A stretch of DNA of 64,000 nt from Anthonomus grandis grandis. Its lineage: Eukaryota; Arthropoda; Insecta; Coleoptera; Curculionidae. The notes under the pieces were generated by a model, which saw nothing but the letters and a program-made list of their open reading frames with translations, had not been told where the DNA came from and made no database searches. Of the stretch, positions 32,345-43,840 are shown one piece after another (position 1 is the first letter of the stretch; each line of letters begins with the position of its first letter). The DNA lies in assembly GCF_022605725.1 (NCBI RefSeq), contig NC_065551.1, forward strand, positions 27,218,001 to 27,282,000, in the 5' to 3' direction. A program made the position numbers and the translations under genes.

Positions 32345-35314
32345 ATTTCTGGTCGTAATTGATTTTGACGCTCTTTAACTAATTCCTGTTTCATCATTAG
32401 AAAATGACTCATAAGAAGTCAGAAGTCAAAATTCGTTGTTACTAACCTATTGTCGCAAACAAATATCATCTATCAGAAATTAACGTCCGATTAAAGGTGT
32501 GAATATCTTATTGTTAAGCATCATCATTTATCCATAAGAAGATTTCTAATAAATATATGTTTAAATGGATGGTCTCAGTGGTGTACTAATTAATTTTTCT
32601 GTGAATATTTCTACTATTTCCTCTAAATGATTTAAATTAAAAAAAAAAAAACAATTCGAGAAGCAGTCTGATCTTTTTCCAGTCATAAATGATGATGTTT
32701 TTGTTGTATTACTGGAGGAGGATTTGCTTTAAAGTTTGTCGTGGAAAATAGGAGGAATATAGGTAACATACAGGTAGAAGTTTTGATTGTGTGTTGAAAT
32801 TAATAAAATTCTCTGACATTTATGTTAAAACAATTTGATTCCAAGGTTTCTTTACTTTCTTTCGGATACTTATTCTGATTTGATGCAATAGAACTGAACC
32901 CAATTCACTTCTGTATTATCTGTATCAGAAAAAAAAGAGAGTTTTATAGAAATATTTCTTTGAGATATTTATTTGTTGGTTCTTTACAAAGTTGCATGCT
33001 TTATGTCGATTCTAGAAGATAAGGACAGAGAAGGTTCATAAAAAACGAAAAAGACCCACTTGATTAAATTAGCTATATCATGGGACATATCCAAAACTCT
33101 CGGTACTATTATAAAAGTAGTACTTTTATTACTATATGGCCCTTTTATATATAAAGAAGTGATGTTTTATAAAAATATCTATGTCTTAATACTGCATGAC
33201 CTGGTATCCTTAACAAACAGTATCTGATGTACTGGTTCGAATAGCAAATGTGTTCAGATAATTTAAACATAATTATTGTGGTATTAACATATATTGAGTT
33301 CTTTTTTATCGGGATAAATTTAAGTCAGACTTCATAATTTTGAACTTAAATGACAGCCATCGTGTGTGTAAATTTAGTGACGGTTTCTTATTCAATGCCT
33401 TTAACCATTAAAGTTCCCTGGCAACAACTCACTTTACTATTACTAAGTTATATCTAGCAATATAATTCATAGGGTTCAAAAAACGTTAAATGCAAAATTT
33501 CATGGGAACAAAGATCCTAACCAACTTATTTATTAAAACCGGATTTTAACGAACCATTAAGTAGTAAATTATAACATCTGTCATTGCAGAATCACTTATA
33601 GACAATAACGTCTTTCTTAAACTGGTTTTATAGCCAGTATAGATAAAACTAGTTCAGAGACCCTTGTCCTCTTTTGTTGCCATAGCTGAAGATAAAACCT
33701 AATATATGTCCTACATTAGTTTAATAAGGAATGTATTTATCTTGTCGTTTGTATTTCCTTGAAAACATTTACATTAGACTGAAAATCAATAAAGACCTTT
33801 TAAACTTGACACATGTACCAACCAGGAAGACGATAAAACTACTTTCTGTAATTAACTTTTTTTATTATTTCGGTAGTAAACCGTGGCTAATTAAAGCCTT
33901 ATGAAGAAGATTCTTATCTTCTTACTTGTTCTTTTTATGCTCTTAGAAGAATATAATACCTTTTGTCTTCCATAATTTGATAAATGAATGAATGCTGTAA
34001 TATCTGTTTTTTGCATTTCATTGTTGCTAACTTTTAAGCGGAAGTTCTTACTTAGACTCAAAAATCTTATGTGAAATATTCAAAACATTGTTACGATTTT
34101 TCATATTGCAAGAGAAAAAAGATCCAGATTCAATAAGCCAAAAACTATAAACTCGCCAATAATGTAGGAACCATATAGCGTCCTTTTTCTCCGGATATCG
34201 TAAAAAAATCCATCAAATATGCATAGGACGGTCCCGAGAAGCGCCATAAAAGTGGAAAGCCGAACATTCCGTCGCCAGTTTCCGGATCTAATCGTGCGGA
34301 AAATGCTCTCAAGCTGCAAAAGGAACCGGAATTATGTCCGCCATAACATAAACGATAAAAAGGAGGAGTTTTCTCTTTTTCTCTTTTCGGCTTGATTCGA
34401 AACGAAAGCTCGAGGTGGACAAGGCATTTTTCTCCTATGGCATTATTATGTTTTGAGGCCTCAGTGGCGTTGCCAACAGAAAAAATATGGCCCGCATTCA
34501 TAAACTTCTCTTTACCCTCACATAACAAACCGTAATGCATTTTGGCACTTAGCCAACCAGTATATTTTTTTTTACCGATATATATTTATACCGGTTCATA
34601 TTAGAAACATTTCAAAAAAATAAATAGTTATACGTCAAAGGTTTGAAGCATTCTAAAAGATCAATGAGGGCATGCTCTGGCCCTTTCAGTTGCCAACTTC
34701 ATAATGCTCCTCTCACACTTGTTGAATTTTTACAGGAGTTCTTAAAGTTTAACTAGTATATATTGTTGCATATGTAAGTGGAAAACCTCTTAATCCAGTT
34801 TGTGGTACATTTCACACCCAAGTTTTCGTTTTTCCAAAAATAACCGCTAGTTATTGGAATGGCGAATCTTGAGGAAACGTTCTCATCAAAGGAGATACAT
34901 AAAGCTTAAAGGCTGGACCTGGTCTTTTTCAGTTATACTACTCGGCTTTACTCTTTCAGTGATACTCATTACATCACACTTTTCCTTTTCATCAGAATCG
35001 ACTCGTTGCAAATAGAATTTGCCGCCCTACAAGGTCTTCATTTGTTCATTACATTAATTCTTTGGATGGATTTTGCGTATGTAGAATAGAATTGCCTACT
35101 CCTCTTTAATATGCAATAATATTACATTTTAAGTTGAAACACCATATGTGATTCGCCTTTTTAGCCTGCCTTCAAAAAGAAGTCGTATAAGATGCATGGG
35201 ATGTCCATTCTTTCTTATATACATGTTCTTGTTTCTCGTTTTTCCATTTCATTACGCACAGTCTGAATGTTTTTGAAGATGATCTCTCTGACTGATGTCT
35301 TACAGATTTTTTAC
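32345..35314. other. Gene-free stretch, 3 kb
   Basis: No gene recognised. 34145-34540 has balanced composition and a 131-codon minus-strand frame that matches no family. The purine-rich tracts there (GAAACGAAAGCTCGAGG) may be regulatory. ATAAAAGTAGTACTTTTAT near 33112-33130 is a small perfect palindrome. Confidence 0.4.
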
Positions 35315-35735
35315 TTAGAACATTAAAAGGCTAGAATTACCATTGACATGGCACTATGGATAGTTTGTTTGTTTGCAACATCTCTGATGCAATGATGCCA
35401 AAAGCTTATATAGAAATGGCAAACAAACACTTCATAATATCATAAAAATTAGTTACTTATTTTGACAGACAAAAAACAATACTAATCTTCCTCTTTAATA
35501 AAATATGATAAGATACTCTATAAAGAACTCAATATTGAAAGTTAGAGGAATGCAGATAACGTCCCTATATTAGAGAAAAAGGCAGAAACTTGATTTCACT
35601 GACACAAGGAATCTTTACCAGTGACGTCGTCAAAAAATATTTACATGATAAATATTTATTAACAATAGATTATGTTTTAAATTATTAACAATGTTACCGT
35701 TTATGAACTCTATACGTTTTTTTAATGTACTTCTT
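35315..35735 (+). repeat. Dispersed ~0.4 kb repeat, copy 1
   Basis: Direct match to 57335-57785. Shared words include AGATAACGTCCCT, TTAGAGAAAAAGGCA, ATCTTTACCAGTGACGTC/TTGTCAAAAAATATTTACATG and CCGTTTATGAACT. Compared with the other copy it lacks ~38 bp (the CAACATCGCAACGCCGC block). No terminal repeats or coding frame. The family is unknown. Confidence 0.75.
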
Positions 35736-37334
35736 AAGATTAAAGCTACCTATCTAAATAAAAGCGTTTTTATGAAAATAAATTATTTTATAATGATTAT
35801 AGATTTCTTAATAAGTCGTTTGACAAGAAGACTTTTCGCGAGATGACATCAGTTTTTGCTTGCGGTGTTGCTATTCTAAATATTTTAGAAGCGGTTTTAG
35901 GTATAAGAATGTTAATAATGTTTTTTTACTTTGAAGGTTTTATTTTTGTGCTTAGAATAAAATATATCAAGTTTTTATTTTTAATCCAAAATCCCCAACA
36001 CTAATAAGTTAAATTAACATTATTATAATATGCATTGATATATAGCTGAAAAATTCCTCTTTTGCAAATGTGTGTAAACTTGCTTGACAACAGAGAACCG
36101 ATGAATATGTTTGTAAACAAAACACCCTTCTTGCCCCTGTACACATGTTGAACTCAAACAAATTTGTTGTTTACTAATTCTAGTCTTTCAATGTTCTAAG
36201 ATTTTTTATAGTAGTGGGTTGTAACAAGAAACTTTTAGAAAGCAGGTGAACCATTTTCATAAATTCTTTAGGCTGTCATTTGAACTTTAGCAAGCCATCA
36301 TTTGAAACGATCTATATCCATTTTATTTTATTATACAAGAGAATTATAGGAATTACTTTGGAACATAACTGTTTATTATAAAACTCAAGAACTTTTGCAG
36401 ATGACATCGTTATAAAAAATATAGCAATATCCCTTCTTGTTCAATATCCTGGACGCCCCTGACTAAAGCAATTCTTTCATTTTATTATTATGTGTAGAAG
36501 CTTCTGTGACAAGTCTGTCTTTTCCTTCTCTCTCTCTGTGTCTCGATTTCTGGAAATGCTTATTCGACTGTTATTGGTTTAAAGAAATTCCTTTCACGCT
36601 CGATTGGGTTTTTATGATTTTCCCAAATTGCTCTTTCTTTCTATGGGAGTTTCGGTCGAGGATAAAATTTATATATACCTTCTTTATCGTAAAGGAGAAT
36701 TATGTATCTTGAAAGTTTCCAGAAACTAGTAAACTGTTAAAATGATGAACAGAACGCTACACTGATTTGATGTTTAATATTTTATTGAAACCTGCTCCAA
36801 AATAAAAATACCAAGTTGCATAATGTGCTTTTCCCAACCATCTCTTGTCGTCTTAGTTTATTTACAAGACATTCAAATTCCTATTCGGGCTCCCGGATTC
36901 GTAAAAATCCGGCGAAATGGAATATTTTAGAAGCCATCCGGACGGATCCCGTAATCTTTCAGAAAATATCTCTAGGGCTGAAAAGGGAATTTCCTTTTTA
37001 TATATGTGACGGGAGGGAAGTCCCGAGCAGAACGAGTACAAAAAGCAAATCATCTTGAAATATAGTTATCCTTTTATTTGGCTGCTGTTTGTAAGGCGGT
37101 TAAAATGTGAAGAATTGGGAATGTCGTAAAGATAAAAACGGGACAAAATTATGAAGTTGCTTGACTGGGGAGGCAAAAGAAATATGTCAAAGCTTATTGA
37201 GGGGCGGAAGTTTACATACCGAGTTGAACGTTTTTACGATTTTATTCATGAAAGGACGGTTATCTAATGTCAAAACGCTCAAGAGTTCATGAGTTTACTG
37301 AATGATTGATTTAAGCATCAAAATAGGTAAATAC
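35736..37334. other. Gene-free stretch
   Basis: No gene recognised. A CTCTCTCTCT run (GAGA-type) lies near 36526-36537. The frames at 36506-36712 and 36816-37058 match nothing known. Confidence 0.4.
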
Positions 37335-37640
37335 AGGTTTAATAACTAACTAGACGAAATACAAAATGATCATTAAAATGCCTGGAAAATGCTCATAATG
37401 ATCTGGGAAATATTGGGGATTTGTTCCAGACGGCTGAACTTTGAGTCTTGCTTAAATTTTATTGGGAAGAAATACAAAATGCTCTTTAGCTTCCTGGAAA
37501 ATGACTATATTTCTGTCTAGTCAAAATTTGACGTTGAAGTATCCATTCTTCTTCCAGACGAAATATTGAATCTTAATTGCCTGGAAAAGTTAAACAATGA
37601 CGTCTAGACGAAATAAAATATGACCAGATATCTGCATTTA
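37335..37640. repeat. Diverged tandem repeat
   Basis: Units begin with GACGAAATACAAAATGATC (37353), GAAGAAATACAAAATGCTC (37466), GACGAAATATTGAATC (37558) and GACGAAATAAAATATGACC (37609). Each but the last is followed by a CCTGGAAAA block. Spacing is uneven, 50-115 bp, so deletions have occurred. It shares CTTCCAGAC and CCTGGA words with the array at 13.8-14.2 kb, which may be a distant relative. Confidence 0.6.
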
Positions 37641-38639
37641 AATGTTTAAATATTGCTTAACCTGACGAAAAGGGATAAATACTTGGAAAACACTCATCCC
37701 TTAGCCATATTTTTCGAATTTTCGTCAGACCTTTATTCATCATCCTCAAAGCATCATCAATAATCTGTATTCTTCATCCATTAATCTATTTAGTTTTACA
37801 TCCTCAACCAGTCGTTACGAATTGGACACTGGAAAGGATACTTTTGGGGAATTATTTTGATTCATCAGGCTTACAAAAATTAAAACAGCTATTGGAGGGA
37901 TCTGTTGAATTCTTAGGGATTTATTTATTTGCTTAAACGGTAGTTGAGGAAAACTATATTATACGCTTATCCTTGAATCGGAGTCTATTGCGACCAGTAT
38001 GTAACTTCTACGAAAATCACTAAATAATCACTCAGAATTATGGTTTTTATACGAGTTTTAAACTCCTATATAAATAAATTAACTTGAAATTTGATTCCTC
38101 AGTCGGATTCGGGTCGGGATGTCAAAGGCAAGTATTCATGAATATCTTTTTTAAAGTAGGTAACCACCTAATTTATGAATTCAGCCCAAAATAATGACGT
38201 CTCTGGCAAAAGTAAAAGTAGCTCTCGTTAATGTGACCACCCCAGGGATTCTAAAGGATCTGAAACTGTTAAATAATGCGTAGACTAAAAAAAAATTAAG
38301 CAAATCTGCTTACATCCTTGTTAATTCCATTAAGTATCATCTGATTGGTCTTTCATGGGTTGGGCTTAAGTTATATTATATGTCAGTTGTTTTTTTTTCT
38401 AATATTTGCTATGTTAAAATGACATTAGTCAAAGATTGTTAAAAAAGTAAATATACATTTACTGAAATATGAGACTCGTGGCTGAACAGTCCTACCACTT
38501 ACCTTTCATTGCCTGGTGCACATTGATGATGGCGAAGTTTTGATATTTTCGCATGCTGCCACTGTAACCATTACAGATTTGAAAGGAATAAAATTAAATT
38601 TAATTGTTTTAACTTGCTTAATTCAATCCCTTAAAGACT
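37641..38639. other. Gene-free stretch
   Basis: Nothing recognised. Confidence 0.45.
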
Positions 38640-39010
38640 TCCTAATTCCGCGTCAATTTAATCACAACCCATATTCCCGATCCGAATAGTACGAGAATTG
38701 AGCGGAGCCGTTAACTTGTAAATAACATTATCGGGTTTAATGGGGTACGTTTAGGAGGGTTATTAAAACATACTCGGTTGTAGTTTTAGAGGGTCGTAAA
38801 ATTTCGCCCGACACTTGGGACGTTAATTTTATGATCGGCATGGTCGTAAAAGCCGCTGACTTTACAACTCGCGGCGCGCATATAAAAGTAGTGCACCGAT
38901 GACGGTAAAAATAGCGTTTTTACGTTCGCCCCGTGTACGTTAACTGTTTTAGCGGTTTGTTATGGACGGGCGTTTTAATAAAACTGAAAGTCGTATAATT
39001 TTGTGACTCT
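38640..39010. promoter_or_regulatory. Candidate posterior-Hox/Caudal-type regulatory island
   Basis: CpG-containing, balanced composition with no open frame. GTCGTAAAA occurs at 38793-38801 and 38843-38851, GTCGTATAA near 38990, TTTTATGATCG at 38827, TTTTTACG near 38918 and GTTATGGAC near 38959. TTTTACGAC (the reverse of GTCGTAAAA) and TTTATG-type words are known preferences of Abd-B-class and Caudal homeodomains. Clustering of such words in one 370-bp island is the observation; enhancer function is inference. Confidence 0.3.
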
Positions 39011-40021
39011 TTTGATTTTTGGGAAATTAGAGATTTTATCGCTAGAGATAAAATATTCCAATATTATTTCTTTGGGGTCGTCATGTTTAGGAGACTAATC
39101 ATTTTTAGTTTAACAAGCTCGTTTTAATGTTATAGTTCAAATGCCAAAATGCTTTTATTATCGAATAGTTTCATTTTTTAAAATAGATTTTCTGGAAACC
39201 TCGCATAAATGCATTAAGTAGGTTAAATATGTTTCTTTATAGAGAAACTTTTACTACAGAGGCAGCCAAAGAGACGTGAAACTAGATATTCATTTTTATC
39301 TTATTGTTGTTGCTCTCTTTAATCTGTATACATATACTGTATTTCGTCGGTGATGATGTGCTTTCGCGATGCCAAATGTATTTCATTATCAGACCGTTCT
39401 TCTATTTCCGTCTAAATGAATGCAAAAATACGGGATATCTTGTGTCCAATTTTAGTATTTCTGAAAATTAAATTAACGGCAACAGGGCAATTCTTGCTCA
39501 ACATGAACACGGGACACGCGTCGGCAATTTCAATACGCCTGAACAGTTGTTGCTAATTAATTTTGTTTTGTTTTACATCATTAGTTGAGATTTTGGACGA
39601 GTGCTTCAATTTTACGTATTTTAATACCCAGCGGATTTAGATAAACTTGGTTACAGTAGTTGTAGTTTTTTTGTAGAATACAGATTTTATTGTTTTGACT
39701 TGTGTTGGGCACAGAGATATCCTCATTAAGGTAATTGTGAAAGCTGTAGTTAAAATAGTATTTCTTGGTGGTGCAAAATGAAAAATTAAGAGATTTACAA
39801 AACCAAGAAACAAAAAAAAAATATTAAAAAAACTACGACATAAATAGTCAAATAAATTAAGTTTTCTGAAAATTAAATATTTTTATTATAATTTCTTAAT
39901 AATATTTGTTTGGGCTATCTGTGCTCCTGCTGCTATTTTTAATTTACCTGTAATCTTTCTATGGAATTAGTAGAAAAAGAGTTTTAGCACTTCACCAAAT
40001 CAATTTCATTTATTCTGGATA
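39011..40021. other. Gene-free stretch
   Basis: Nothing recognised. AT-rich towards the right. Confidence 0.45.
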
Positions 40022-40052
40022 CCTGTTTCGCTAACGATATTAGCATCTTCAG
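40022..40052 (-). ncRNA. Hammerhead-core-like motif
   Basis: The minus strand reads CTGAAGA-T-GCTAA-TATCG-TTAGC-GAAAC, i.e. a hammerhead-type core (CUGANGA ... GAAAC, where position 7 is variable) around a perfect 5-bp stem II with a 5-base loop and one extra U after the first core strand. It is followed by AGGTATCC. Stems I and III are not convincing by eye. Penelope-like elements are known to carry hammerhead motifs, and a PLE remnant lies 20 kb away, so this may be a PLE terminal scrap. Confidence 0.35.
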
Positions 40053-40439
40053 CAGCACATTAAACCTTTTTTTTATTTTAAGTGTTAGTGTTACAACAAA
40101 GGATATATTTTTTGGGTTAATATTATTGTAGTGTGATAATTAAAACCTTCCTGATTTTTTAATTTCATTTATGTATAAGCATGTTACTGTTACCGTCTTA
40201 CATTATAAATTATGAAAATAATTAAGAAAATACAATACAAAACGTTTCAGAATTATATTTAGTTTATTTATTTCCCCAATATAAATGTTATCAAATGCAG
40301 TTTGATTATGATTCTATGATTATGAAATTAAAGTCTGCCGTTCTGTCTCATACAATAATTATTATTTTCTGATTTCTGAGACATAACGGCTGATTTTAAT
40401 TGAAATAAATTAAAAAAATAATTGAATGGCTAGCAGCCG
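40053..40439. other. AT-rich spacer
   Basis: Nothing recognised. Confidence 0.45.
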
Positions 40440-40620
40440 AGCTTTGAATTATGGCGGCAACGCTATCTGCGCCACCTACGTTCACCTTTCACGAAAAGAG
40501 ACAAAGATGGAAAATAATCGGATGTTTTATTAGCACACAGTTGCACGTCTCTTTGGTTGTCTTTGCTGAACATTTATTTCTGACAGTTCACTTTATTAGA
40601 ACAGTAGCATTAAGGGTAAG
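40440..40620 (+). promoter_or_regulatory. CTCF-like site or short first exon
   Basis: ATGGCGGCAACG (40451) is followed by CTGCGCCACCTACG (40467-40480), whose reverse complement contains TAGGTGGCGCA, close to the insect CTCF core (AGRKGGCGC). The GCCGCCAT part resembles a YY1/Pho site. The same DNA also reads as an ATG-initiated frame with a good donor (AAGG|GTAAGC at 40616), so a small first exon cannot be excluded. The downstream translation looks like a random hydrophobic peptide, so the site reading is preferred. Confidence 0.3.
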
Positions 40621-41189
40621 CCCAAAAATAGTGCTTAGTTGAGAAGTTTTTTGTCCCTGTGTACTGCCATTTTTTGATACAAGAAATGACGACCAAGATT
40701 TTTATCCAAATTTTTAAATAAAGTCTCAGTCAGAATACATCAACATTTCTGACGTTCTAATGGCATTTCTATCGTATTTATAATAATATTTGATCATCTC
40801 GCTTTGCTAGAAGTAGTAGACAAAAATAGTGTTCAGGCAGTTGAACAGGAAAAATTACATAAAACCTTTTCCAACTGCGTGGACAAGAGATGCTCCTTAA
40901 CTGTTTAGGAAAAGAAAATTTGCAAGTTTCCTGAAAAATAAGGAAATTTTCGGTCCTTCGACCAATTATGAACAAAAATAAACAACCAATGTATAGTCCA
41001 CTAGTAAGAATTCTAACGATTCTTTGTATAAGAAAAATTTTTCATTAAAAGAAAAATCATTATTACATACATAGTTGGTGAAACTGAATAGAAGGAAAAC
41101 ATAATGTTGATACTGTCAAAGTGACTAAGCATCGGATTTTCTGATTGTTTTTAGAAATTTTTCAGAAGAAATAGAAAACTCCAAAATTA
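40621..41189. other. Gene-free spacer
   Basis: Nothing recognised. Confidence 0.45.
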
Positions 41190-42275
41190 AATATATATGT
41201 TTCAATAAGAGCGCAAGGTTTAAGTGTTCAATAAAACCTGATTTTCTGTGGCAAAGTATTGAAATATTTATTGATCTAGAAAATATATATTTCGAAATCA
41301 TATATGAAACAAAATATCTTGTAAATGACTGGCACAGCTTTTTTGACAAAATTTTTCAATAACCTTATTTATACATGTGGTGGATTTTTATTGATACAGC
41401 GCCTAAATTCAGCTTTCAATGCTTCAATGGTTGCAAGCCTTTTCGCATAAACCTGTGACTTCAGATAACCACAGCCAGAAGTCAAAGGGCGTTAAAACAC
41501 ATGAGCGTGGAGGCCAATTCTGGTCACCAAATAGGGAAATGACACGACCAGGGGCAAACTCGTTTAAGGTCAATGATTCACAAGCAATATGACATGTGGC
41601 ATCGTTCTGCTGAAGCCACATGTCCTCAAGATCGATATCATTTTCCATTCACCGTTACTGCGTTACTTTTTCGTTTTCGAAGAAAAACGGTACAGTGACT
41701 CGTTGTGGATGCATTGCTTTCTGATGAAGTTTCAAATACGACAGTTTTGCCTATTAACGAAGCCTCGAGGTGAAAATAATTGTCGGAGGTTGCTCAAAGA
41801 TCCAATTGGTGAATTCTGTGCGCTGATCATGGTCTGCTGGCAGAAGTTGTTGAAGCTAGTTGATTTTGTAGGCATGCATCAGTAAATCTTTAGTGAGAAT
41901 TCGCTGCAGAGTGCCTCTTGAAATATCCAGTTCTTGTACTTGATAACAAATTGACGTCTCTGGTCTTTTTGTGTCACTCTCTCAAAACGCGGTGATGTGT
42001 TATTCTGAGCGACCTCTACGGTGTCGTATCGTGTGTTTTACATTACTAACCGAACTAGTACCTTATAATTTGACCGAACATTCATGGACGAATATTGCCA
42101 ATTAAACTTTAATCATTTTGATAATAATTTTTGATATTCAGGATGCGTTGTTCTATGTATACTCCCATCTGTCAACGTTCGGTCTATCTGATAATCATGT
42201 GACATTCTGACTGTCAAACATATCGCATATATGGGAAAATTTTGTAATTTTTTTAATAGCTAAGTAGCACCCGAA
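41190..42275 (-). mobile_element. Tc1/mariner-type element (DUF4817 group), copy 1
   Basis: Left end AATATATATGTTTCAATAAGAGCGC follows a TA (41188-41189) and aligns with the left end of copy 2 at 59533. The right end near 42275 (TTTAATAGCTAAGTAGCACCC) aligns loosely with the right end of copy 2. The interior encodes a broken transposase on the minus strand, and non-coding parts also align (GGCAAAGTATTGAAATATTTATTG). The right boundary is uncertain by ~10 bp. Confidence 0.8.
41370..42060 (-). pseudogene. Tc1/mariner-type transposase, copy 1
   Basis: The minus strand gives LLPADHDQRTEFTNWIFEQ (~41840), then, after a deletion that removes the FSDEAHF block with the first catalytic Asp, EDMWLQQNDATCHIA (~41610) and FGDQNWPPRSCVLTPFDFWL (~41525). 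Related proteins read QQDGATCHTA and WPPRSCDLTPLDFFLWG, so Asp positions have changed (QQD to QQN, CDL to CVL). This is the DDE part of the DUF4817-plus-DDE type common in insects. It is dead. Confidence 0.85.
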
Positions 42276-42289
42276 CGAACAAACAATAA

Positions 42290-42620
42290 ACCAAACAAAC
42301 AAGTAGACGCAAATCGCGACGACCCCACTCGGTGCAATATCCCAGTAGCAATGAAAGCCGACGCGGTGCATTAAACAGGATAAAGTCTCGGCATATCCTG
42401 GATCAAAACCGGGCAAAGACGGGATACAATTCATATTACTATAACCCCCTCCTCGATCCCCGGATTTAATATTACGTGCGCGGGATGGATCAGCATCAGC
42501 GAGAACGGATCTCGACAAACTCTAGGCACAGGGGGGATGGTTCGAATATCATCGTGCATTTTTCGAGTGCTGTCGAGTACGATATTAACTACTTAAGCGG
42601 GATTCCTCGATGTCTATCGA
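42290..42620. promoter_or_regulatory. GC-rich candidate regulatory or UTR island
   Basis: One of the most GC-rich stretches outside the Harbinger ends (GCGACGACCCCACTCGGTGC, CCTCCTCGATCCCCGG, ACGTGCGCGGGATGG). The minus strand has a 107-codon frame, but the translation matches nothing and lacks domain structure. No tRNA fold was found, although GGTTCGAATAT partly resembles a B box. It could be a promoter, an untranslated exon or a conserved element. It starts just right of mariner copy 1. Confidence 0.25.
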
Positions 42621-43246
42621 CTAAGAAGAGAACTTGACGGGGTTTATCCGATTTTTATTGGATTTAGAATTTCGGAAGTGTGCTTATCTTTTGGCTGATG
42701 GCTTAACTTGAATTTAATTTTGTGATGTTTTTAACGTAGTGCAATACCATCGAAAATATTACATTAATTAGGCTATTTTCTAATAAACTTTTTTTGTTAC
42801 AGGTACGTTTACGGCTACTTTAGACTCCTGTGTGGTAAAGTATTAATTTTTGCCCATTATAAAAAGCATTATAACGTGCGATAAAAAACTAATAATAAAT
42901 TAGTGGTTCAGCATTTATGAGCGAATAACAATCTGCAACTTGCCAATATGTTATTTTATTGTTGTTTGAAGTTAATTAATTTAACGCATTATTTGGTGCT
43001 ATAAATTTTAATTAATACGAAATTTCTATCAAAATGAGCACATCTCTGTAATACCCATTATAAGTTTATGTGCATTTTGCTTTTCATTATATTTCGGTCG
43101 ATTTTAGTTAACGTTTTTGATTAACTCGTATGGTTGGACGCAATCATATTTTTTTTCCACGTTTATGATTCTTTGAAAAGAATGTTCTTTTGTAAGACGT
43201 AAAATAAAAGTTGAAGGGAAGGATAATGTGACTTTTGTTGTATTAA
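42621..43246. other. Gene-free spacer
   Basis: AT-rich with nothing recognised. Confidence 0.45.
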
Positions 43247-43250
43247 GTAT

Positions 43251-43609
43251 TGTAGCGTTTTTAGCCGTTTGTTAGGAGTGAATTAAATCAATGGATGCAC
43301 AAAAATAGTCACACAATTTTGACACACTTACACTATTTAGAAATATTTATTTTCATCGTATTTATTTAATATTATTTATATTCGAGTTAAATATCTCACC
43401 AATATTCCGAACTTTACTGTACTAAACTGTTAACTTACTCCCAGCGGCGACTCGGCTCCTTATATACTCTACTGACCACGGTTTCGGAAGATTCGCTGAC
43501 CTTCCACGTGTCTCCAGAGATGTCGTACGGTGTTGCTGTTTATATCACCGCGATCATAACAGAATGACGAAGTACAGCCGATATTTGAGGCGTTTACAAA
43601 ATCGCAACA
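43251..43609 (-). mobile_element. Solo LTR, complete
   Basis: A 359-bp unit starting TGTAGCG and ending CGCAACA, flanked by the 4-bp direct duplication GTAT (43247-43250 and 43610-43613). On the minus strand it reads TGTTGCG...CGCTACA, with a TATA box (GAGTATATAAGGAGCC, CCTTATATA at 43458-43466) and AATAAA words downstream, i.e. the promoter-to-poly(A) order of an LTR. No internal region lies beside it, so recombination between two LTRs has removed the element. The 4-bp duplication fits Gypsy or BEL/Pao types. Copy 1 is at 26930-27215. Confidence 0.9.
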
Positions 43610-43840
43610 GTATACTCAACTGAATACAACTGATTATAACTAAAAAATGCTTTTCTTTTTTAGGTTTTCATGAGTTTTTTTATGGAATGTTTCTATATGA
43701 AAACATATGTTTTTTTTGGTTTCTTAAATGTATTTTAAATTCTTTAAAATAAAACACAAATTTTATTTTATTTTTGTGGTTTAAGAATTATTGTTAATAA
43801 AAAATTGTAGTTTTAGACCATAAAGGAGGACAAAACTTAT

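Noticed and set aside
34145..34540. 131-codon minus-strand open frame
   Set aside because: No domain, family resemblance or splice context; composition explains the lack of stops. Mentioned only as a balanced-composition patch.
42536..42550. GGTTCGAATAT as a tRNA B box
   Set aside because: The box lacks the CC end and no cloverleaf or A box could be built around it.
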